A stretch of 51,340 nucleotides of DNA, from positions 1 through 51,340 of the forward strand of contig JBAZQV010000002.1 of NCBI GenBank assembly GCA_041645025.1, in the 5' to 3' direction. This stretch comes from GW2011-AR5 sp041645025 (lineage in GTDB: Archaea > Aenigmatarchaeota > Aenigmatarchaeia > GW2011-AR5). How positions within the stretch are numbered: position 1 is the stretch's first letter; every line of letters begins with the position of its first letter. A program made the translations under genes and the position numbers. Below, piece after piece: positions 1 to 9,240 of the stretch. The notes below the pieces were generated by a model, which ran no database searches, had not been told where the DNA came from, and was given only the letters and a program-made list of their open reading frames with translations.

Positions 1-70
1 GCTGAAAACAGAAGGCAAAATAGACGGCTTCCGCGTGGGCCATATGGACCTCTGGGTGATTAAAAAATGA
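1..70 (+). CDS. 3' end of an unidentified protein gene (partial)
   Basis: An open frame enters from the left edge, with codons in phase from base 2, and ends at the TGA at 68-70. The visible C-terminus is 22 residues ending in HMDLWVIKK. It is too short to assign to a family. It lies about 60 nt upstream of the giant surface gene on the same strand. The A-rich gap between them (71-128) holds a GAGGTG ribosome-binding site for that gene and nothing else I can identify. Confidence 0.6.
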   Translation, partial: LKTEGKIDGFRVGHMDLWVIKK

Positions 71-128
71 AAAATCAAATACAATTTGATTTCGTTTCGC
101 AAACGGAAATCTATGAGGTGTTTGCAAA

Positions 129-3100
129 ATGAAAGGCAAAACCACGTTTATAGTTGCAAGCAGCACGATTTTCTTGCTTTTAGCCGTGGTCATATTCGCT
201 CTAAATTTCGGCGATCCTTCTCCGGATGTAGGAACGCCTGATAACGGCACACTTGTAAATTCTACAGCTGGGTACAATTATGTTGACGGGAATTTCACAA
301 ACACGCAGGCCGATGATAATGTTTATTTCACAGACGGAAGGGATAATCCAGGCGGCGTTGGGAACGAACTGGAAGCTTTCATTAATCTCACGTACAACAT
401 AACACCAATCAATTTGCAGGCAGGCCAGATTTTGCAATTGATTTTCAACATAAGCTACTGCCAAACAAGAGATGTTACTTCGCCAAGCACATGCGGTGGC
501 AACAGCGCCCAGGGCACAGCTAATACAATGGATGCAGAGATTTACAACTGGTCCTCCGGAGCGTATATCGGTATTGGAAATATAGCTGATAACAACGATG
601 AAACAATAGCAACCTTTTTTGTCAACAGAAGCTTCTCTGATTTCGTGTCAAATGGTCTGATCAATATAAGATACGAGGCAAATTATACATTGGGCAATGG
701 CCAGGATGCGGTTCTTTCTATAGATTACGCCCCGCTTACCGTGAAGTTTGACAATATAACGCCTGTTGTGACATTGAATCTTCCGGCAAACGGCCTAAAT
801 ACAACAGCAAATAATATAACAGCCAACTTTACGTTTACGGATAATAATGCAACATCTGCATGTTCATTAATCATAAACAATGCAATTAATCAGACAAATA
901 CATTAACACAAAACAATACGATAACGAATTTTAATATTAGCAATCTCGGACATGGCTATTATAATTGGAGCGTGAACTGCACCGACATAGCTAATACAGG
1001 TACATCTTCTGTAAGGTCATTTTTTGTCAACAGGACACCGACGATTGGATCGATAAACAGTACTCCTAATCCGATAAAGGGCGGAAATATTATTATAATC
1101 ACCGCAAGTGCGCCAAACGATCCGAACAATGACACGCTTAACTTTTACTGCGATGCAACTTCAGCACCTACAGCGGCCAACACAGACTGCACCGGCGGAA
1201 CAACGATAGACACGACACCACCATACAGTTTGAGCTGTACTTTCGCGACAGCTGCAACAGATACATCAAATCTTGTATATTGCCGTGTTTATGACAGCGA
1301 AAGCTACAGCACGGCACGCAACACCACATATACAACAGATTCGACTAGCCCAACTACAACAGTGGCAAATGTTGCCAATGATTCCACACTGCCTTATGCG
1401 GACAAGCTCAATGACGGCTCTACCAATATAACTGTTAATGGTGAGACGAGCATGTCGTGCCGCTCCTCTGCTTCGGACATCGCATACTCTTCCATGACAA
1501 ATGACTGCACAATAAGCGGAAGCCAGGCGCTTTGCCAGATAACGACTGTAACACAGGGAAGTTATAACTATTATGTGAGTTGCCAGGACTCTCTCGGAAA
1601 CGAGCAGAACTCCACTACAAATCTCGATGTCGCCTTTACTTTGGACTACACAGCGCCCACAACAACTGACAATTTTTCTTCAGATATACAAACACTCGGC
1701 TATAATGTTACCATAACAGAAGCTGACAACATAGACGGCGATCCGACAACCCTATACTGCACATCGTCAGAAAACTGTTCTCCAAGCACGTCAATAGATA
1801 CTGGCGGCAAGGTGCAGTTCAATTCAAGAGGCACATACTATCTCAGGTACAACAGCACTGATTACGCAGGAAACCAGCAGACAACTGTCAGCAGAACAAT
1901 AATCATCAACCAGCTGCCTACGTTCACATCAGTGTCAGGCACCAGTGGAACAGTAAAGGGCGGCTCGACAATAAATGTAACAACGGTTTCTTCCAGTGCG
2001 GATTCCAATCAGAACATAACACTGTTCGTGTGCAAGACCAGCTCGGCTAATTACACTGGCTGCGTCACTACGTACTGCGCAGTAAATGCAACCGGAAACG
2101 CCACTTGTACTTTCGCAGCAGAGTCAGATGACACAACACATACCTGGTATGCTTTCATATTTGACCAGTCCAATGAAAGTGCTGTAGCCAATCCCAGGAG
2201 CGGCAGTTATACGACAGATTCAACAGGGCCTACAATATCAATCCTGTCACCTACAAACAGCACCTATACGCAAAACAACATAACAGCTACCGTAACCCTG
2301 AGCGAAGCTGCAAGCAACGTCAGCTACTCACTGGACGGCGCTGCCAACGTCTCTATGGCAAGCATATCACCAACAACATGGACCATTGATTTAACAGGCC
2401 TCTCCGACAGTTCTCATACACTGGTATTTTATGCAAACGACACGTCAGGAAATAATGCTGCCCAGAAGAATGTGAGTTTCACTGTAAATACAATACCTGC
2501 TGACACAACATCACCGTCTATTACTGTGATTTCGCCTGTCAACAACACGTATCTGACAAGCACATCTGTTCTCCTGAACATCTCGCTGAACGAAAACGGC
2601 ACCTGGGCTGGATACATAATCGACGGTGGAAACCTTACAATTCTTGCTAATACATCTAACAGAAACTGGAATGCAACGCTTACTGTTGCACAGGGAAGTC
2701 GTAACATCACCTTCTTTGCCAACGACACTTCCAACAACCGCGGCAACACTACAATATCGTTCTTCGTGGATGCTTCAGCTCCAGCATACAGTAACGTAAA
2801 CGTAGCGCCAAACCCTGCCAACCAGTCGCAGACTGTAACATGCTCAGCATTCTGGACTGACACGTTCAACATAACGTCGGCGAGTGTAGAGGAAAATGCG
2901 ACGGGCGTCTTTGAAAATCATACGGTTACAATAACAGGCAGCAGCGGCTGGACCAACTATACCATTGTCGGCACCAAACTTTCCAGTGTCGGGAGTTACA
3001 GATGTAATTTCTATGTCACGGACATTGCCGGCAATTCAAATTCAACCGGCGCGAGCTTTACGGTTCAGGACTTGATAACACCTACCATCACGATAACAAG

Positions 3101-6100
3101 CCCTACCAACACAAGCTACTCCCAGAATGACATGGCGCTGCAAATAGTTTCCAGCGAGCCGTTACTGACAGCCTACTATTGCCTTGATACTTGCGTTTCT
3201 AACACAACAATGACAAATACCTCAACAACTTTGTGGCAGGCATCTCCTACCATAGCGTCTGGTGCTCATACAATAAAATTCTATGGCAATGACACCAGCA
3301 ACAATATTGGCAACGCGACCATAAGCTTTACCATAGACACCACGCTGGGTGATACAACACCTCCCACCATAACAATTCACTCGCCTGTCAACAACACGTA
3401 TCTGACAAGCACGACTGCTCTTCTTAATATTTCACTTAATGAGAATGGTAGCTGGGCTGGATACATAATCGACGGCAACAGCCTGGCGAACCTTGGCAAC
3501 ATATCAAACAGAAACTGGAACATTACCCTGACAGGCTTGGCTAATGGTGTCCAGCATAATGTGACTTTCTTTGCAAACGATTCTTCTGCAAACAAAAACA
3601 CAGGAAACGCGTCTGTAATATTCTTTGTTGATGTTTCAGCACCCCGGTTCTCTTCTGTGGCTGCTGGCCCGAACCCGGCCAATGAAACGCAGACAGTTAC
3701 ATGCTCAGCTTTCTGGACTGATACATTTAACATAACCTCAGCGACTGTTGAAGAAAACGTAACCGGCAGCTTTGTTAATCATAGCGTAATCATAAACACA
3801 GCAACGGGCTGGACCAATTATACAACAGTTTCCCTGACCAAGGGCAGTTACAGGTGCAACTTCTACACCACGGACGCTGCCGGCAATTCAAATTCAACCG
3901 GCGCGAGCTTTACGGTGCGGGATCTTATAGTGCCAACAATCACAATAACGAACCCGCTTAATACGACCTACAACACACGGACACTTGACCTTAACATAGT
4001 AACCAGCGAAAACATTACAGCTGCTAACTATTCGCTGGACGGAACATGGGGCAACCTTACCGGAACAGGAATATTCTGGTCTGTTACATTATCGAACGTT
4101 GCTGACGGGTCGCACATGCTTATTGTTTTTGGCAATGACACATCAAATAATAACGGGAACTCCAGCGTGGTGTTCACAGTTAATACAGCTGTGCCGGATG
4201 TCACAGGTCCTACGCTTACCATAAGGTCGCCTATCAACGGGACTTACTACAATGCAAGCAGCGTGGTTCTCAACATAACATCAAATGAAGATCTTTTATG
4301 GTCTGGCTATTCCATTAATGGCACAACAGTTCAGAATCTTGGCAACACCACGCAGAAAATATGGAACATTACAAAAATACTCAGCGACGGCGTTTACAAT
4401 ATAACTTTCTATGCTAATGACACCTCAAACAACCCTGGAAATACAAGCGACAATGTTGTATATTTCTTCGTCGACACCACAGCGCCGCGGAACAGCAGCA
4501 TCGGATTCATGCCTTTGTCGCCGAATGACACGTCTACGATTACCTGCTTCTCCACATGGACAGATAACATAGGACTTTCTGTTGGCTTTGTGGAGCATAA
4601 CATATCAGGCACGTTTGTCAATTCAACCAATACCACACTTGGCGCCACGCGGGGTGATGTGAACTTTACATTTGTCGCTAATAGCAGCACACCAGGAAGA
4701 GTGGGATGCAGGTTTTATGTTTATGACAATGCTGGCTTTGTGAATGTCACCAGCTTTGTAACCATGAGCGTTACGGACACAACAGTACCGTTCTTAGAAA
4801 ATATAACTTATGCGCCCAACACAACTGCTATGCTCGATCCTGGTGTTGTAAATATTACTGTAAACGTGATCGATAACAGAGCTGTTGGAAGTGCAGTGCT
4901 TAATTACCGGCTGGCTAATGAGACAAACTACACTTCGGTTGCTATGACATCAGCCGGCGGGACGGGTTACAACGGGTCTGTTACGCTGACAGCAGGCAAC
5001 TGGACATTCTTCATCAACGCCACGGACACAAGCAGCAATGTTAACTCCACTGTCTTGACTAACTTGAGCGTTTTCCTGGATCAGACATGGACCAATTCCA
5101 CAACCATCTCTGCTGTAAAAACCATGACGATTAGTCAGAGAATCTCTAACATGACTTTGGGAAACATAACCATAAATAATACGGGAGACTTTGACCTAAA
5201 CTTTACAATAACTTCTACAGCAAGCGGAAACAGGGTAACGTTTAATGGAACGACTAATACGACACTTCTTCTGAACGTATCGTACACAAACAGCAGCACA
5301 TTTTCCGTGGAAGTGAATACAACTGATCTTGCCACAGGCGTTTACAGTTATTCTATAAATATAACTGCGCAGCGAAACGGCGCATTTGTCAGCTCGGAGA
5401 TCCTTAATTTCAGCATAGTCATACAAAACGTTGCAGGACCTTACCTTTCGACAACCATAGATACATTTAGCTCTTCTGTTTCCAAGGGCGCTGCTGGCAT
5501 CACCTATTTAGCCAGGGTTCAGAATCTTGGAACAGCGGATGCGACGGGAGTCTGGCTTGCCTGGACACTGCCATCGGAATTCACACTTACTTCAGGAACT
5601 TTGAACAGAACCATAGGAGCACTTCCGGTTGGTGCCAGCGCTACCAATACAATAACGATTTCAGTTAACACATCGATAAGCGATGTTAATACAACAATAA
5701 ACGCAACTGCAATGGGCATTGACTCTTCGTCGTCGCATTCAAAAGCAGTTACCATAGGAAATCCTGTCACAGTTACCCAGACAGTAACTACGGTGATACC
5801 AGGCGGTGGCGGCGGAGGAAGCGGTGGCAGTGCAGCATCTGTTGTGGAAAAGCTTTTGCTAGGCGAAGAAATTTTGAGCTCCAACGAGACCTTTGAACTG
5901 GTCCGAGGCTATAATGATTCGTTCCCGATACGTGTGAAAAACATATTTGAGAAGACGACAATCTATAATGTTTCCCTGTTGATTGACGGTTATTTGTCGC
6001 GATATATAACAATTTCTCCGAGCTTTGCCAGCGAAATTAAATATAATAAAACAAAGGACTTTGTCGCCACGATTGTCTCTCCTGAATACATGGATAAAGG

Positions 6101-7625
6101 GACTTATTCATTGAAAATTATCATCAAGGGCACAATAGTAGGCCCGGGCGTGATTAAAAATCTCACAGAAACCAAGAACGTCATGCTTGTTATCCACACA
6201 GTAAGCAGGGAAGAATCCACAGACAGTTTGGATATTGCCAGGTCTGACCTAGAGGAAATGAAAAACTCTGGATTTCCGACAGCAAAGCTCTCCAGATATA
6301 TTGAAGAAGCTAACGTGGCATTGCACGCGCACGACTATGAGAGAGCAAAGGAACTATCGGATTTAATAAAATCAACCAAGGCCGATGCTTTCCTGGCACG
6401 CAATCTCATAGATGGAATTAAATCTAAGATATCAAAGTCTTCCATCACAGGCGCTGTTGTTCACATTAAGAGCTCTACCAGAACTGAGGAACTTATAAAT
6501 CTGGCAATGGCGGCATTCGAACGCGAGGATTATCAGACAGCGATACAGCGCATAAAGGATGCCAATTTCACACTGGCTCTGGAAAGCACCACATTTGATC
6601 CTGTTTACTTCCTTATGACTTACTGGTGGGCAATGGCGCTCAGCGCCATGTTTGCGCTGCTCTTCATGATTTTTGCATACCGCCATCATGTCAAGGCCAC
6701 GATAACCCAGGACATATTGAATCTTGCAAAGGAAGAAAATAACATCCTGCACCTTATGAAGATAACCCAGAAGAAACACTTCACCAGAGGCGGTGTAAAA
6801 GCGTTCAGGAAAACCATGGAGCAATATGAGAAACGGCTGGCGGAAATAAGGCAGACAAGAATAAAATTAAGGCACAGAAGACTGCATCTGCTCAAGCCAG
6901 GAGCAATCATAGTGGATCTTCAGAAGGAAAGCGAGGAAGTCATGGAGCTGATGAAGAAAACCCAGCAAAAGTATTTTGTCAGCGTGAAAATGAGCAGGAA
7001 AACTTATCTTGAAAACATGAATCTTTTCAATGGAAGGCTAGCTGAAATCGAGGACGAAAAGATAACAGCAGAAACCCTTTTAGCTGTAAGGGGCGAAACA
7101 CCTTTCAAGCATGAATTCGGTAACATAATTCCTTTGCTGTCAAAACTCAGGCTGTCGCTGTTGCATAAACTCAAAACTGATTCATCAGTGAAAACTTCTG
7201 GTAAACACCCTAAAACTCAACCTCAGTTAAAGTCTTCACTTCACACTATGCTGAAAATACGTTTCAATATGCCGAAAGTAAATCTATCCAATATACATGT
7301 TAATATTCCAAAGGTACACATCAAAATCCCTAAAATGCATGTCAATATTCCAAAAATAAATCTACCTAAGATGAACGTCGTGAAGAGCGATATACGTAAA
7401 CTAGAAAATGAAGCCAAACATATTGAATATGCAAAAGGCGCCGCGCCTCTGGAGCCAAGACTAAATCCTGTGATGCTTAAGGCGACCAGCGTGCCGCGCC
7501 AGTATGATTACGTGCGAGCGGTTAGCTGGGTTCACCATAAAGACCCAGATGCCATAAAGATGTCAGAAAATATTTTGAATTTCAAAAACAGGGTTCGGAG
7601 GATGTTCAAATGGTTAAAAAAATAA
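129..7625 (+). CDS. Giant membrane-anchored surface protein with Ig-like repeats (2498 aa)
   Basis: This is a probable cell-surface stalk or adhesin. A hydrophobic segment near residues 8-27 acts as signal or anchor. Most of the chain is Asn/Thr/Ser-rich with many N-glycosylation sequons. It contains repeated Ig/cadherin-like modules recognised by ITITSPTN-type starts and FYANDTSGN-type ends. A 283-residue superrepeat is visible around residues 800-1370. A GGGGGGSGG linker near residue 1891 precedes a membrane-proximal region, a transmembrane helix at about 2160-2184 and a basic cytoplasmic tail. The tail has two copies of a helical LMKxTQxxxF...RLAEI module, then short IPKV/IPKM repeats. GAGGTG lies 8 nt before the ATG. 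The next gene overlaps by 16 nt. No enzymatic domain is visible. The surface role is inferred from topology and repeats. Confidence 0.85.
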   Translation: MKGKTTFIVASSTIFLLLAVVIFALNFGDPSPDVGTPDNGTLVNSTAGYNYVDGNFTNTQADDNVYFTDGRDNPGGVGNELEAFINLTYNITPINLQAGQILQLIFNISYCQTRDVTSPSTCGGNSAQGTANTMDAEIYNWSSGAYIGIGNIADNNDETIATFFVNRSFSDFVSNGLINIRYEANYTLGNGQDAVLSIDYAPLTVKFDNITPVVTLNLPANGLNTTANNITANFTFTDNNATSACSLIINNAINQTNTLTQNNTITNFNISNLGHGYYNWSVNCTDIANTGTSSVRSFFVNRTPTIGSINSTPNPIKGGNIIIITASAPNDPNNDTLNFYCDATSAPTAANTDCTGGTTIDTTPPYSLSCTFATAATDTSNLVYCRVYDSESYSTARNTTYTTDSTSPTTTVANVANDSTLPYADKLNDGSTNITVNGETSMSCRSSASDIAYSSMTNDCTISGSQALCQITTVTQGSYNYYVSCQDSLGNEQNSTTNLDVAFTLDYTAPTTTDNFSSDIQTLGYNVTITEADNIDGDPTTLYCTSSENCSPSTSIDTGGKVQFNSRGTYYLRYNSTDYAGNQQTTVSRTIIINQLPTFTSVSGTSGTVKGGSTINVTTVSSSADSNQNITLFVCKTSSANYTGCVTTYCAVNATGNATCTFAAESDDTTHTWYAFIFDQSNESAVANPRSGSYTTDSTGPTISILSPTNSTYTQNNITATVTLSEAASNVSYSLDGAANVSMASISPTTWTIDLTGLSDSSHTLVFYANDTSGNNAAQKNVSFTVNTIPADTTSPSITVISPVNNTYLTSTSVLLNISLNENGTWAGYIIDGGNLTILANTSNRNWNATLTVAQGSRNITFFANDTSNNRGNTTISFFVDASAPAYSNVNVAPNPANQSQTVTCSAFWTDTFNITSASVEENATGVFENHTVTITGSSGWTNYTIVGTKLSSVGSYRCNFYVTDIAGNSNSTGASFTVQDLITPTITITSPTNTSYSQNDMALQIVSSEPLLTAYYCLDTCVSNTTMTNTSTTLWQASPTIASGAHTIKFYGNDTSNNIGNATISFTIDTTLGDTTPPTITIHSPVNNTYLTSTTALLNISLNENGSWAGYIIDGNSLANLGNISNRNWNITLTGLANGVQHNVTFFANDSSANKNTGNASVIFFVDVSAPRFSSVAAGPNPANETQTVTCSAFWTDTFNITSATVEENVTGSFVNHSVIINTATGWTNYTTVSLTKGSYRCNFYTTDAAGNSNSTGASFTVRDLIVPTITITNPLNTTYNTRTLDLNIVTSENITAANYSLDGTWGNLTGTGIFWSVTLSNVADGSHMLIVFGNDTSNNNGNSSVVFTVNTAVPDVTGPTLTIRSPINGTYYNASSVVLNITSNEDLLWSGYSINGTTVQNLGNTTQKIWNITKILSDGVYNITFYANDTSNNPGNTSDNVVYFFVDTTAPRNSSIGFMPLSPNDTSTITCFSTWTDNIGLSVGFVEHNISGTFVNSTNTTLGATRGDVNFTFVANSSTPGRVGCRFYVYDNAGFVNVTSFVTMSVTDTTVPFLENITYAPNTTAMLDPGVVNITVNVIDNRAVGSAVLNYRLANETNYTSVAMTSAGGTGYNGSVTLTAGNWTFFINATDTSSNVNSTVLTNLSVFLDQTWTNSTTISAVKTMTISQRISNMTLGNITINNTGDFDLNFTITSTASGNRVTFNGTTNTTLLLNVSYTNSSTFSVEVNTTDLATGVYSYSINITAQRNGAFVSSEILNFSIVIQNVAGPYLSTTIDTFSSSVSKGAAGITYLARVQNLGTADATGVWLAWTLPSEFTLTSGTLNRTIGALPVGASATNTITISVNTSISDVNTTINATAMGIDSSSSHSKAVTIGNPVTVTQTVTTVIPGGGGGGSGGSAASVVEKLLLGEEILSSNETFELVRGYNDSFPIRVKNIFEKTTIYNVSLLIDGYLSRYITISPSFASEIKYNKTKDFVATIVSPEYMDKGTYSLKIIIKGTIVGPGVIKNLTETKNVMLVIHTVSREESTDSLDIARSDLEEMKNSGFPTAKLSRYIEEANVALHAHDYERAKELSDLIKSTKADAFLARNLIDGIKSKISKSSITGAVVHIKSSTRTEELINLAMAAFEREDYQTAIQRIKDANFTLALESTTFDPVYFLMTYWWAMALSAMFALLFMIFAYRHHVKATITQDILNLAKEENNILHLMKITQKKHFTRGGVKAFRKTMEQYEKRLAEIRQTRIKLRHRRLHLLKPGAIIVDLQKESEEVMELMKKTQQKYFVSVKMSRKTYLENMNLFNGRLAEIEDEKITAETLLAVRGETPFKHEFGNIIPLLSKLRLSLLHKLKTDSSVKTSGKHPKTQPQLKSSLHTMLKIRFNMPKVNLSNIHVNIPKVHIKIPKMHVNIPKINLPKMNVVKSDIRKLENEAKHIEYAKGAAPLEPRLNPVMLKATSVPRQYDYVRAVSWVHHKDPDAIKMSENILNFKNRVRRMFKWLKK
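2532..3920 (+). repeat. 849-nt in-frame superrepeat in the giant surface gene
   Basis: Segments beginning near 2532 and 3381 share long near-identical stretches at a period of 849 nt (283 codons). The start of the unit and the later stretch around 3040-3065 and 3885-3915 are nearly unchanged, while the middle differs mostly at third positions. This points to an internal duplication of a multi-domain unit, with further, more diverged copies downstream. Confidence 0.75.
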
Positions 7626-8488
7626 TTTTTATTCTGTTTTTGCTGACGATGCTGGTTTCACTGGGTCAGGCAGCTTCTAGAACTGATGCCCTCCTGGCGA
7701 TAAACCAGTCGCAGAACGATATGAATGACATGCTGGAGACAGGGTTTTCTGCAAGCTCTGTCAACGATACCATAGGCGCCATGCGCCAGGCTCTTGAACG
7801 GGCGGACTTTGCTGAAATGTTGCGGCAGAATACAACCGGCGCCCTGGCGCAGCAGGCGAGGAAGGCTCTGGAGGGGCTGAACTACGAGGGATTTACCTAT
7901 GACAGTGTCGTGGCATACGGCAATCAGACAGCAGCAAGAAAGCAAAAGGCGCTTGAGCTGTACGACTCCATACGGGCTTTGGAAATCAGGATTGGTGACA
8001 CTTTTGGATTGAATCTGTCAGATGTGGTGGCACTTGTTGGTCAGGCGAAAGAAGAGTTCCAGAAAGAGCGCTATGACCAGGCGGAGCAGTATTTGTCCAG
8101 TGCCAATACGGTTCTGGAAACCAAAAAAGCAGAGGCAACGACTCTTTCAGCAATGATGGAGGCTGGCAGAAGCTTCATTGAAAGATACTGGCAGGGATTG
8201 CTTGGACTTGTAATACTTATTGTAGCTTTTTCATGGTTTGGAGGAAAAAAATACCAGAAAAACAACTTAAAGAAAAAAATAAGGCGGATGAAGGCGGAAA
8301 AAATTACACTAAATCATTTAATGAAAGAAACCCAGCGGGAGCGCTTTGAAACAGGAAAACTTTCCGGGCCCATTTACGAGATACGCATGGACAAATACAA
8401 TAAGCGGATCAATGAGATTGACCAGAAACTGCCGGTGCTCGAAGCCATGCTGAAGGGAAAGAAGATTGAAGAGAAGGGACAAAAATAA
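7610..8488 (+). CDS. Signal-peptide membrane protein with cytoplasmic coiled coil (292 aa)
   Basis: The N-terminus is a clear signal peptide (residues 1-21, ending GQAAS). An extracytoplasmic helical region of about 170 residues follows, then one transmembrane helix at roughly 193-213 and a basic cytoplasmic tail. The tail contains LNHLMKETQRERF followed by YNKRINEI, the same module seen twice in the cytoplasmic tail of the giant protein upstream. The two reading frames overlap by 16 nt, so they are probably co-translated. I infer that the two proteins form one membrane complex, with the shared helical modules packing in the cytoplasm. I do not recognise a named family. Confidence 0.8.
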   Translation: MVKKIIFILFLLTMLVSLGQAASRTDALLAINQSQNDMNDMLETGFSASSVNDTIGAMRQALERADFAEMLRQNTTGALAQQARKALEGLNYEGFTYDSVVAYGNQTAARKQKALELYDSIRALEIRIGDTFGLNLSDVVALVGQAKEEFQKERYDQAEQYLSSANTVLETKKAEATTLSAMMEAGRSFIERYWQGLLGLVILIVAFSWFGGKKYQKNNLKKKIRRMKAEKITLNHLMKETQRERFETGKLSGPIYEIRMDKYNKRINEIDQKLPVLEAMLKGKKIEEKGQK

Positions 8489-8607
8489 AATTTATTTAGT
8501 ACGGGCGCCGCAAGAACCCCTTGCCCACTTTAGTGGGCGGATGAATTGCTCATAAACTTCAAAGCGCCCGTCAGACTGGTTCTTGAATTATAAAAAATAA
8601 ATAAAAA

Positions 8608-8665
8608 CAGGAAGCGACTTCCTGTTAGCAGAAACTTCAATTACTCATAGGATTCGCTTCCTTAA
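8608..8665 (+). promoter_or_regulatory. Leader stem-loops in front of tnpA
   Basis: The leader holds a tight hairpin (AACAGGAAG with CTTCCTGTT around 8608-8629). It can alternatively form a longer stem in which GGAAGCGA pairs with TCGCTTCC about 40 nt downstream. Both lie just before the TGGAGG ribosome-binding site of tnpA. IS200 elements are known to limit transposase expression with leader structures, so a similar role is likely here. That is inference from position and folding potential. Confidence 0.5.
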
Positions 8666-8688
8666 AAAACATTTTTGGAGGCGATTCC

Positions 8689-9150
8689 ATGATAGAATTA
8701 ATCAAAGCTAGCCACAGTGTTACGGAAACTAATTTGCACCTGCAATTCACGCCTGCTTTCAGGCAGGACGTATTCGAGGACGAGACGACACGAGTTCTCG
8801 TCCGAGACTACATGCTTGCGCAATCCAGACGCAAGAGTTTCGAGATATCTGCATTTGGTTTCGGCAACGACCACTTGCACGTATTTGTCTCGAAATGGAA
8901 AAACTTCGCGCCAGCGAAGCTTGCGCAGCTTCTCAAGGGCTACACATCACGTATGATGCGCAAGCATCATATGGATTTGTTCGAGGACAATCTTTGGGGA
9001 GACATGTTCTGGTCAGGCGGATATTTCGCAAGGACAGTCGGCGCAGTGAACGCAGAAACCGTGAGAAAGTATGTGACGGAATCGCAGAAATACAGCTATG
9101 CAGGAAGCGAACTGCCAAAGCAGAGAAAACTCATAGGATTTGCATCATAA
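8689..9150 (+). CDS. tnpA: IS200-type Y1 transposase TnpA
   Basis: This 153-aa protein is a HUH single-strand transposase. The HUH pair is H62-L-H64 in GNDHLHVF. The catalytic tyrosine is Y128 in VRKYVTESQ, with the family's glutamine at 133. Length is normal for IS200/IS605 TnpA. TGGAGG lies 7 nt before the ATG, which supports this start. All catalytic residues are present and the frame is intact, so the element may still be active. It would cut and rejoin single-stranded DNA at the hairpin ends. Confidence 0.95.
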   Translation: MIELIKASHSVTETNLHLQFTPAFRQDVFEDETTRVLVRDYMLAQSRRKSFEISAFGFGNDHLHVFVSKWKNFAPAKLAQLLKGYTSRMMRKHHMDLFEDNLWGDMFWSGGYFARTVGAVNAETVRKYVTESQKYSYAGSELPKQRKLIGFAS

Positions 9151-9211
9151 GACGCCAGCCACTTTAGTGGCTGGTAGTTCACAATCAGTTCTTCGGACCT
9201 CATTTTTAGGA

Positions 9212-9219
9212 TTTATAAA
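9212..9219 (+). promoter_or_regulatory. TATA box for the radical SAM cluster
   Basis: TTTATAAA is centred about 25 nt before the ATG at 9241, and no ribosome-binding site is visible in between. This spacing is typical of an archaeal promoter giving a leaderless or near-leaderless transcript, which would cover the tightly spaced genes to 13389. Confidence 0.55.
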
Positions 9220-9240
9220 GACTATACTGATCAGTTTAAT

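Larger units (their letters stand above)
8523..9174 (+). mobile_element. IS200/IS605-type element with solo tnpA
   Basis: A hairpin with 6-bp arms and a TTTA loop (8523-8538) and one with 8-bp arms and the same TTTA loop (9155-9174) flank a Y1 transposase gene. Subterminal hairpins of this form are what TnpA binds in IS200/IS605 elements. No tnpB accompanies it, so it is IS200-like. The exact cleavage sites, normally a few bases outside the hairpins, cannot be fixed from one copy. It sits in the gap between the surface-protein pair and the radical SAM cluster. Confidence 0.8.

Noticed and set aside
8717..9167. Alternative frames over tnpA
   Set aside because: They lack motifs. The frame at 8689 contains the HUH pair, the catalytic Tyr and a ribosome-binding site.
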